A model generated the notes under the pieces. The model was not told the origin of the DNA, ran no database searches, and worked only from the letters and a program-made list of their open reading frames with translations. The translations under genes were made by a program, and so were the position numbers. Shown one piece after another: positions 5,623 through 10,922 of a stretch of DNA of 10,922 bases; within the stretch, counting starts at the first letter, position 1; each line of letters opens with the position of its first letter. The stretch comes from Candidatus Ethanoperedens thermophilum (GTDB lineage: Archaea > Halobacteriota > Methanosarcinia > Methanosarcinales > EX4572-44), in NCBI GenBank assembly GCA_012910725.1, contig WNEG01000111.1, positions 1-10,922 of the forward strand, read 5' to 3'.

Positions 5623-6341
5623 ATTTCCTCAAGCAGTGTAAGCACTGCCTGCTGGCATCTTGATGCTGCAAGTGGCAGATTCCATGCCTGTCCAGGTCTA
5701 TCCACAACAAGATTACTGATTCCTCGAATTTCAACAAGTGGAACATCATAAATGGTGCACACATGAGCTGCTGCTGCACCTTCCATGTTTTCGCATATGC
5801 CGCCAAAAAGATGATGTAATAGTTCACCTCGTTTTTGTGTACCTGAGCAGCAAGACACAGTAACAAATGTACCAATGCATGGTGCATAGCCGTTATTTTT
5901 CAAGACTTCCAGAACGCGTTTAGATAACTCAGCATCCAGTAAAAATTCATTATAACAGGCGTTCCCTGGTGTATCAATAGTTGGAAGATTTATCTGTTGA
6001 AGATCACAAAAACCATCTGGTGTGAGAATCCCTTCATCACCATATACCTCCTTTGCAGCTACTGCCAGATCCCCAATTGTTAGTCCTGTATCTGGATAGG
6101 CTCCAGCACATCCAAATAAAATCACTCTTTTAGGATTTATTTGCTCCATAATCGCAGTCAGTGTGTACGACACATTGGTTTTTCCAACCCCGCCTACAAC
6201 AAGCATGATCTTACTACCTGCAAGTTCTCCTACGAGTGCCTGCCTTCTTCCAACAATCATCGAGTCAGAGTTTTTGATTTTATCCTGGATGTGTTCTGTT
6301 TCGGCTTTCACAGAACACAGCAGTACGGTAATCTCATGCAT
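5619..6341 (-). CDS. mqnB: Futalosine hydrolase (MqnB-like nucleosidase)
   Basis: MqnB removes the base from futalosine in the alternative menaquinone pathway. The protein belongs to the nucleoside phosphorylase/hydrolase family. Motifs counted from ATG 6341 (240 residues) are ITVLLCSVKAETEHI at the N-terminus, GVGK (51-54), FGCAGAY (76-82), GDEGILTPDGFCDL (101-114), the catalytic/base-binding ENMEGAA (184-190) and EIRGISN (204-210) followed by DRPGQAW. The frame extends to ATG 6368 and TTG 6404, but the family begins just before the ITVLLC strand and ACTATAA at 6371-6377 would place transcription near 6350, so 6341 is preferred. A related nucleosidase (methylthioadenosine-type) is possible, but the GILTPDGF segment favours MqnB. 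No other menaquinone gene is in the window. Confidence 0.85.
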   Translation of the reverse strand: MHEITVLLCSVKAETEHIQDKIKNSDSMIVGRRQALVGELAGSKIMLVVGGVGKTNVSYTLTAIMEQINPKRVILFGCAGAYPDTGLTIGDLAVAAKEVYGDEGILTPDGFCDLQQINLPTIDTPGNACYNEFLLDAELSKRVLEVLKNNGYAPCIGTFVTVSCCSGTQKRGELLHHLFGGICENMEGAAAAHVCTIYDVPLVEIRGISNLVVDRPGQAWNLPLAASRCQQAVLTLLEEI

Positions 6342-6370
6342 CGTTTTGTTAGTTTGTATCTTATCCATTC

Positions 6371-6380
6371 TTATAGTTTT
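6371..6380 (-). promoter_or_regulatory. TATA-like box for mqnB
   Basis: The - strand reads AAAACTATAA, a reasonable BRE-TATA pair, centred about 33 nt ahead of the ATG at 6341. It supports the shorter mqnB start with a leader of about 10 nt and no ribosome-binding site. This is based on spacing only. Confidence 0.3.
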
Positions 6381-6640
6381 AGTCTCTCTTAACTTATGTT
6401 TCAAAGAAAAGGATGGTCTTTGGAAATTCGCGTTGCATGTATCTGGACTGTATCACGCTACAAAACAAAACCACCATCAGTTGTTTTAATAGGCGATAAA
6501 ACGAAGAAGTTAAGAGTTGATCCGAAAAATTGTGGATTGAGCGAAGAGGGGGGGTGTATAGGAACTATTAAATAATCGAGTTACATTATGTCCTGAAAAA
6601 GATGTACTATTAACATAATTTGTTATATGAGGGCATGTTT
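6381..6640. other. Divergent intergenic region mqnB/serA
   Basis: About 260 nt between the divergent mqnB and serA genes. I see no RNA gene and no small frame with a good ribosome-binding site. For serA, TATTAAATAAT (6566-6576) is a plausible TATA region, putting the transcript start near 6595. A seven-G run is at 6548-6554. A short perfect dyad, TAACA (6611-6615) and TGTTA (6621-6625), lies in the predicted leader just ahead of the serA ribosome-binding site and could be an operator. The rest shows nothing I can name. Confidence 0.4.
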
Positions 6641-8218
6641 ATGGATTTTAAGGTTCTTGTAACTGACCAGATTGCAGAGGAAGGCGTTGAAATACTCCAG
6701 CAGAAATTTTTAGTGGATATTGCAACCGATTTGACCTCTGATGAATTGATTAAGAGAATACCTGAGTACGATGCTCTGATGGTTCGAAGCCAGACAAAGG
6801 TGACTGCAGAAGCAATCGTTGCTGGCAGAAAGCTAAAAATAATCGGTCGTGCTGGTGTCGGTGTGGATAATATAGATGTGGATGCTGCCACACAGAAAGG
6901 AGTGGTAGTGGTAAATGCTCCAGAAGGAAATACCATTTCTGCTGCTGAACACACCATGGCTATGATCCTTGCACTCTCAAGGGAGATACCAGATGCGCAT
7001 GCAAGCATGAAGGCTAAAAAATGGGAGCGCAAGAAATTCCTTGGAGTGGAACTTCGAGGCAAGACTCTCGGGGTTATCGGACTCGGGCGAGTTGGTGCAG
7101 AGGTTGTACGAAGAGCAGTGGGTTTTGAAATGAGTATTCTTGCTTATGACCCATATATTTCAGATGAGATAGCTCTTGAACTTGGAGTAAAGCTTACAAC
7201 TGTCGACGAACTCATTAAAAAGTCAGACTACATTACAGTTCACGTACCACTGACTGCAAGCACTAAAGACCTGATCAACACAGGGGAGTTTGCCAAAATG
7301 AAGCCTTCTGCGCGGGTGATAAACTGTGCTCGCGGCGGTATAATCAACGAAGATGCACTATATGATGCACTCAGCATCAAAAGGATTGCAGGGGCAGCTA
7401 TTGATGTATTTGTCGAAGAGCCTCCATTTAAAAGCAAGCTCCTGGAGCTTGATAATGTTGTACTCACACCGCATCTTGGAGCGTCCACTGAGGAGGCACA
7501 GGTAAAAGTAGCAATTACTGTTGCAGAACAGATTAAGAATGCACTCTCTGGGCAGCAAGTAAAGAATGCTATAAACATGCCCTATGTGCGTCCGGAGATC
7601 GTGAATATTATCACTCCGTATGTGCATCTGGCAGAAACACTGGGTCTTATTGGTGCACAGCTTATTGGAGGCAACTATGATGCTGTGGAAATCTCTTATC
7701 AGGGCGATATTGCAAACAAAGATGTTGATACTGTTACTATAGCTGCTCTAAAAGGATTGCTGGAGTCTGCTCTTGGTCCAGGTGTGAATTATATCAATGC
7801 ACCAGTAATTGCAAAAGAGAGAAAAATAAAATTCACTGAAAGCAAATCAGATACTACAGAATGCTATCCAAGTGTCGTAAGCTTGATTATCACTTATGGA
7901 AGTACTGCTAAGAAAGTAAATGGTATTGTTGTTGGCAGTGAAAATCACATCGTACAGATAGATGATTATCACATAAACATCACTGCAAGCAAATACATGA
8001 TACTGGTAATACACGAAGACCGACCAAATATAATAGGTCCATGCTGCGTAGTACTTGGAAAGCACAACACCAATATTGCAGGCATGCAGGTAGGACGTAT
8101 CAAACAAGGGAGTAATGCCCTCATGATTCTAAACATCGACACACCCATAACCGAAGAGATTCTAAAAGAGGTGCAGGCAGTAGATGGCATCGTCAGTGCC
8201 CGGCAGATAGTATTATAG
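6641..8218 (+). CDS. serA: D-3-phosphoglycerate dehydrogenase
   Basis: SerA oxidises 3-phosphoglycerate to 3-phosphohydroxypyruvate with NAD+, the first step of serine synthesis. The 525-residue length matches the long form: substrate domain at both ends of a Rossmann domain, then the intervening ASB domain (about 315-445) and a C-terminal ACT domain (about 453-525), usually the serine-sensing part. Seen are GRAGVGVDNID (69-79), the NAD motif GLGRVG (147-152) with D170, the catalytic Arg231 in CARGG, Glu260 in VFVEEPP and His278 in TPHLGAST. The ACT segment reads HEDRPNIIG where PG is more usual. The start ATG at 6641 has GAGGG at 6629-6633 seven nt ahead; an ATG at 6635 is too close to that site. 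The rsb genes follow after 42 nt. Confidence 0.95.
   Translation: MDFKVLVTDQIAEEGVEILQQKFLVDIATDLTSDELIKRIPEYDALMVRSQTKVTAEAIVAGRKLKIIGRAGVGVDNIDVDAATQKGVVVVNAPEGNTISAAEHTMAMILALSREIPDAHASMKAKKWERKKFLGVELRGKTLGVIGLGRVGAEVVRRAVGFEMSILAYDPYISDEIALELGVKLTTVDELIKKSDYITVHVPLTASTKDLINTGEFAKMKPSARVINCARGGIINEDALYDALSIKRIAGAAIDVFVEEPPFKSKLLELDNVVLTPHLGASTEEAQVKVAITVAEQIKNALSGQQVKNAINMPYVRPEIVNIITPYVHLAETLGLIGAQLIGGNYDAVEISYQGDIANKDVDTVTIAALKGLLESALGPGVNYINAPVIAKERKIKFTESKSDTTECYPSVVSLIITYGSTAKKVNGIVVGSENHIVQIDDYHINITASKYMILVIHEDRPNIIGPCCVVLGKHNTNIAGMQVGRIKQGSNALMILNIDTPITEEILKEVQAVDGIVSARQIVL
8211..8218 (+). promoter_or_regulatory. Possible TATA box for the rsb operon
   Basis: TATTATAG overlaps the serA stop codon and would start transcription near 8240, giving a leader of about 20 nt that contains the AAGGGTGAT ribosome-binding site. 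If real, the rsb genes have their own promoter; otherwise they read through from serA. This is weak evidence. Confidence 0.2.
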
Positions 8219-8260
8219 TCCTGTATTTTCAAGGAACAAAATAGACAAGGGTGATACAGC

Positions 8261-9073
8261 ATGAGTATGGATCTGAACAAAGAGTTGAGTTTGTTGTTTG
8301 AGGATTACGCAGAGCAGTTGAAAGAGCAGTGGATATCTGAGATGAAAAAGCTTGGTTTTCTTGAACAGGTAAGCGATGATGAAATAGAAAAACAGTTCAC
8401 TAATCTGTACAATATAGCTGTATCAACCTTTAAAACTGGTAAATATGACGATGTTGAAGAATATGCAAGAAATATAGCACAAAAAGCTGTACTTCAACAC
8501 ATGGCTGTTGACCAGATTATAGGTGGCATGTTAAAACTTCGAGATGTATATCAATGTTTCATATTTGAAAAATTCAAAGATGATGAAAGACTTTGCAATC
8601 TTATATCTGCTTGTGCAACCGTTATAAATAAAATTGTATCCATCAAGGCTCTTGCTTTTGTTGAAGAGAGCGAGAAAGAGATTCTACAACAGCAAAAAGA
8701 AGCGATGCTTGCTTTATCCATACCAGTACTGCAGATACGGGATGAAATGCTGATACTGCCACTGATCGGAATCATCGACTCTGCAAGGTCACAGCAAATC
8801 GTGGAGGAGCTGTTAAACAAGATTGCCGAATACCAGGCATCCATTATTATTATTGACCTTACAGGAGTTCCGATTATTGATAGCTTGGTAGCAAACCACA
8901 TAATAAAAACCGTGCAGGCAGCCAAAATGCTTGGTGCGGAAACCATTATTACAGGAATAAGCCCACCAAATGCACAAACACTGGTAAACATTGGTGTTGA
9001 CATTTCAACACTGATTACAAAGAACAATCTTCGCACAGGACTCAGGTTAGCTGACGAAATGCTTCAAAAGTGA
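8261..9073 (+). CDS. rsbR: RsbR-like stressosome scaffold/sensor protein
   Basis: RsbR proteins form the sensory shell of the stressosome: a variable N-terminal domain perceives a signal and a C-terminal STAS domain packs with RsbS and holds RsbT. Here (270 residues) the N-terminal part, about 8-135, is helical (LSLLFEDYAEQLKEQWI) and resembles the RsbRD-type globin-like sensor domain. A linker with EESEKEILQQQKEAM (135-149) leads to a STAS domain at about 153-270. The STAS domain contains IPVLQIRDEMLILPLIGIID, IIIIDLTGVPIIDSLVANHI and NAQTLVNIGVDIS. From memory of B. subtilis RsbRA, Ser208 aligns with its Thr171 phosphosite and Thr240 with Thr205. The start ATG 8261 follows AAGGGTGAT (8247-8255), a strong ribosome-binding site. 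The stop overlaps the ribosome-binding site of rsbS. The signal sensed is unknown. Confidence 0.88.
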   Translation: MSMDLNKELSLLFEDYAEQLKEQWISEMKKLGFLEQVSDDEIEKQFTNLYNIAVSTFKTGKYDDVEEYARNIAQKAVLQHMAVDQIIGGMLKLRDVYQCFIFEKFKDDERLCNLISACATVINKIVSIKALAFVEESEKEILQQQKEAMLALSIPVLQIRDEMLILPLIGIIDSARSQQIVEELLNKIAEYQASIIIIDLTGVPIIDSLVANHIIKTVQAAKMLGAETIITGISPPNAQTLVNIGVDISTLITKNNLRTGLRLADEMLQK

Positions 9074-9083
9074 GGTGTTCCGG

Positions 9084-9464
9084 TTGGATATTCCTATATT
9101 AAAAATTGAAAATTTTCTTGTTGTGACCATTCAGGCAGAAATGTCAGATGATGAGATACTCAAGCTGCAAGAAGATATATTATCCAGAATTAAGGAAGTC
9201 AGTGCATCTGGATTGATTATTGACATTACTGCTCTTGATGTGGTTGACAGTTTCATGGGCAGAACTCTTTCAAACATCGCAAACACCGCTGACCTCCTTG
9301 GTGCAAAGACTGTTGTGGTTGGTATCCGTCCAGCAGTTGCATTAACACTTGTAGAACTTGGAATACGTATCAAGTGGAATCTAAATACTGCATTAAACCT
9401 TGAAAAAGGCATAGATATGCTAAAAAGACGTATCGAAAGACAGGGGGCGGGTGGTGCGTTTTGA
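9084..9464 (+). CDS. rsbS: RsbS-like STAS protein, stressosome core
   Basis: RsbS is the small single-domain STAS partner in the stressosome core; its phosphorylation by RsbT releases the kinase. The 126-residue product reads IPILKIENFLVVTIQAEM at the N-terminus, then SGLIIDITALDVVDSFMGRTL, with Ser56 at the position of the conserved B. subtilis RsbS Ser59, then GAKTVVVGIRPAVALTLVELGI. The C-terminus ends in a basic stretch and GAGGAF. The frame opens at GTG 9075, but TTG 9084 is preferred: GAGGTG (9072-9077), which overlaps the rsbR stop, is six nt ahead of it and would be too close to 9075. The stop forms a TTGA overlap with rsbT. Confidence 0.92.
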   Translation: MDIPILKIENFLVVTIQAEMSDDEILKLQEDILSRIKEVSASGLIIDITALDVVDSFMGRTLSNIANTADLLGAKTVVVGIRPAVALTLVELGIRIKWNLNTALNLEKGIDMLKRRIERQGAGGAF

Positions 9465-9871
9465 GTGAAACAGAAAAAAGAATATCAATTAAATCCAGTG
9501 CAGATATCATTACTGCACGAGGGGTTGGAAGAGAGATGGCGAAACAACTTGGTTTTAACATTGTTGATCAGACAAAAATCACCACTGCTATCTCAGAGCT
9601 TACCAGAAACATCGTCAGTTATACAGGCAAAGGCAGAGTGATCATAAAGAAAATACACAGTGATATTGGTAAAAAGGATGGTATGGAAATTATATGTACT
9701 GATAAGGGACCTGGCATAGAGAGCATTGAACTTGTTCTTAAAGCTGGATACAGCACATCAGGCAGTCTCGGGCTTGGACTTTCAGGTGCAAAAATGCTCA
9801 TGGACGACTTTAATATCAAATCAAAACCAGGAAAAGGTACCAGGGTAACGATTAAGAAATGGTTAAGATAA
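9461..9871 (+). CDS. rsbT: RsbT-like serine/threonine kinase (GHKL)
   Basis: RsbT is the switch kinase: held by RsbR/RsbS at rest, it phosphorylates their STAS domains under stress and then leaves to act on an output protein (RsbU in Bacillus). The 136 residues keep the whole GHKL ATP site: N-box TTAISELTRN with Glu46 and Asn50, G1 box DKGPGI (81-86), G2 box STSGSLGLGLSG (98-109), and the family ending GKGTRVTIKKWLR. The segment ADIITARGVGREMAKQLGF (14-32) is also typical. The start is TTG 9461, overlapping the rsbS stop by 4 nt, with GGGTGGTG at about 9449-9457 as ribosome-binding site. All catalytic positions are intact, so it should be an active kinase. Confidence 0.93.
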   Translation: MSETEKRISIKSSADIITARGVGREMAKQLGFNIVDQTKITTAISELTRNIVSYTGKGRVIIKKIHSDIGKKDGMEIICTDKGPGIESIELVLKAGYSTSGSLGLGLSGAKMLMDDFNIKSKPGKGTRVTIKKWLR

Positions 9872-10242
9872 CATGCATGCAAGTGGCTACTGAAGTTATG
9901 TATGTGAACAGTGAAGCAAGCATTGTAACTGCACGAGAAATGGTTAAAAAAATTGCAGCAAGTATCGGGTTTGATGTCTATGATCAATATCGAATTGCCA
10001 CTGCTGTGTCGGAACTTGCTGAAAATGCAGTAAAATATGCAGGTGGTGGAACCATAGAGTTTCATCCCATCAAGAGAGGACTTGAAATTATCTGCAAGGA
10101 TTCTGGCAGAGGCATGATGCAAAAAAATACTGGACACGGTCTTGGAATCGGTCTTAAAAGCATTGAACATCTGATGGATGAAATGACTATTACAACGGAA
10201 GAGCATGGAACACGCATCCTTGCCAGGAAGTGGCTAAAATGA
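9859..10242 (+). CDS. Second GHKL kinase, RsbT/RsbW-like
   Basis: A stand-alone ATPase domain of 127 residues, related to but clearly distinct from the preceding RsbT. It has N-box ATAVSELAENAVKYAGGG with Glu52 and Asn56, G1 box DSGRGM (81-86), and G2 box GHGLGIGLKS (92-101), and ends HGTRILARKWLK, close to the RsbT ending. The alignment suggests a tandem duplication followed by divergence. It could be a serine kinase or anti-anti-factor-binding protein in a partner switch. The start ATG 9859 overlaps rsbT by 13 nt and has AGGGTAA (9843-9849) ahead; ATG 9877 is the alternative. The next gene starts in an ATGA overlap. In some bacterial clusters a similar domain is fused to the phosphatase; here they are separate. 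Its target is not visible. Confidence 0.85.
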   Translation: MVKITCMQVATEVMYVNSEASIVTAREMVKKIAASIGFDVYDQYRIATAVSELAENAVKYAGGGTIEFHPIKRGLEIICKDSGRGMMQKNTGHGLGIGLKSIEHLMDEMTITTEEHGTRILARKWLK

Positions 10243-10844
10243 ATGTGGGTGTAATCAGTCGACCAAAGAAGGGTTTTAGTGCAAATGGGGATTCCTACCT
10301 GGTTGAAAAAATCGATCAGAAAACACTAATTAGTGTTATTGATGGGATAGGTCATGGAATTCATGCAGATAATGCTGCAACCAGATGTGTAAACACCATA
10401 AAAAAATACATTCAATCAAGCAAAGATTGTAATCTGATTACTCTTTTTGATCGATGTCATGAAGCACTTAGAAGCACTGATGGTGCAGTCATGGCTTCAG
10501 TTCTCATCGATGCACCGCGTGGCACGATACGCTATGCAGGAATCGGCAATGTAGAAACACGCATCATTGGTATGAAAAACATTTATCCTATCCCGAGAGG
10601 TGGTATAGTTGGATATAACATGCCGGCAGTAAAGGAATACACATATCCTTACAAAAGAGGAGATTTAATACTTATGCATACAGACGGTATAATCTCACGA
10701 ATCAACTCAGACCTGTGCATCAGACTGCAAAACCTTGAAGAACAAACAATAGTAGAAGAACTATTCAAACAATATGCACGAGATGATGATGATGCAACAC
10801 TGCTTGTGGCACGTGAGGAGAGTACGTCAACTACCCCTCCCTGA
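10239..10844 (+). CDS. rsbX: RsbX/SpoIIE-type PP2C phosphatase
   Basis: RsbX dephosphorylates RsbR and RsbS to reset the stressosome. The 201-residue protein is a lone PP2C-type (SpoIIE-like) domain with the metal-binding motifs in place: NGDSY with Asp18, VIDGIGHG with Asp35-Gly36, RYAGIGNVETR (99-109), LMHTDGI with Asp149-Gly150, and DDDDATLLVA with Asp184/185. It lacks sensor and regulatory domains, matching RsbX rather than RsbU, which carries an N-terminal RsbT-binding domain. The start ATG 10239 overlaps the previous stop as ATGA, with AGGA at 10225-10228; GTG 10230 would add three residues and is less likely. It ends in a Ser/Thr/Pro tail. Confidence 0.9.
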   Translation: MNVGVISRPKKGFSANGDSYLVEKIDQKTLISVIDGIGHGIHADNAATRCVNTIKKYIQSSKDCNLITLFDRCHEALRSTDGAVMASVLIDAPRGTIRYAGIGNVETRIIGMKNIYPIPRGGIVGYNMPAVKEYTYPYKRGDLILMHTDGIISRINSDLCIRLQNLEEQTIVEELFKQYARDDDDATLLVAREESTSTTPP

Positions 10845-10860
10845 CCCTGACAGGTCGAGG

Positions 10861-10880
10861 AATGGGCTTTCGAGTCCATT
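10861..10880 (+). promoter_or_regulatory. TTCG-loop hairpin after rsbX
   Basis: AATGGGCT (10861-10868) pairs with AGTCCATT (10873-10880), including one G-U pair, around a TTCG tetraloop. It lies 16 nt after the rsbX stop and 8 nt ahead of the AGGAGG of the next gene. A second short stem, GACC (10843-10846) with GGTC (10853-10856), precedes it. No T-run follows, so it is more likely a processing or translational control element inside the operon than a terminator. Confidence 0.4.
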
Positions 10881-10905
10881 AGTTGATCAGGAGGCATTAA
10901 AAACA

Positions 10906-10922
10906 ATGCAGAAGTTAAAAGA
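10906..10922 (+). CDS. Start of a downstream gene, truncated by the window
   Basis: ATG at 10906 follows a strong AGGAGG (10889-10894) eleven nt ahead and opens a frame beginning MQKLK, which runs out of the window. Only five full codons are visible, so nothing can be said of function. Its position 61 nt after rsbX and on the same strand makes it a candidate output component of the rsb module. Confidence 0.5.

Noticed and set aside
6163..6489. Open frame of 108 codons opposite mqnB, with a protein-like end
   Set aside because: Most of it is antisense to the well-supported mqnB gene and it has no ribosome-binding site.
10861..10880. tRNA T-arm-like sequence (GGGCTTTCGAGTCC)
   Set aside because: No acceptor, D or anticodon stem can be found around it; the pairing is better explained as a simple TTCG-loop hairpin.

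Overview
The window is archaeal and most likely from an anaerobic euryarchaeon of the methanogen / anaerobic methanotroph (Methanosarcinia-like) sphere. The evidence is the archaeal gene order rpsM-rps4-rps11-rpoD-tRNA-Leu, an RpoD with two ferredoxin-type cysteine motifs, an aRF1-type release factor with NIKS and GGQ motifs, and a DUF99 protein, a mostly archaeal family. Promoters, where visible, are TATA boxes. Shine-Dalgarno sites of the GGAGG/GGTGAT kind are common, and several genes start at TTG (rpsM, rsbS, rsbT). A futalosine hydrolase suggests a menaquinone-making member of the group; the exact genus cannot be read from this window.

Layout. (1) 1-787: a stem-loop, a TATA-like box and an AT-rich hypothetical gene. 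(2) 788-996: a leader region with two mutually exclusive stem-loops just before rpsM. (3) 997-3338, + strand: rpsM, rps4, rps11, rpoD and tRNA-Leu(GAG), tightly packed and probably one transcript. In many archaea this cluster continues into rpl18e-rpl13-rps9-rpoN, but here it stops after the tRNA. (4) 3339-3500: hairpins and an exact two-copy 35-bp direct repeat between convergent transcripts. (5) 3499-5345, - strand: the release factor aRF1 followed 2 nt later by a DUF99 gene. (6) 5346-5618: tandem TATA boxes, an inverted repeat, and what looks like a frameshifted small gene plus a gene remnant. (7) 5619-6341, - strand: mqnB. (8) 6342-6640: divergent intergenic region. (9) 6641-8218, + strand: serA, long form with ASB and ACT domains. 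(10) 8261-10844, + strand: five overlapping or nearly abutting genes forming a stressosome-like partner-switching module: RsbR-like, RsbS-like, RsbT kinase, a second stand-alone GHKL kinase, and an RsbX/SpoIIE-type phosphatase. A further gene begins at 10906 and runs out of the window.

The most interesting part is the Rsb module. In Bacillus subtilis, RsbR and RsbS form a large sensory complex that sequesters the kinase RsbT. Stress makes RsbT phosphorylate the complex and leave it to activate RsbU, leading to sigma-B release; RsbX resets the complex. Archaea have no sigma factors, so in this organism the sensing and reset half is present with conserved catalytic and phospho-acceptor positions, but the output must be something else. 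The second kinase and the truncated downstream gene are the nearest candidates for that output.
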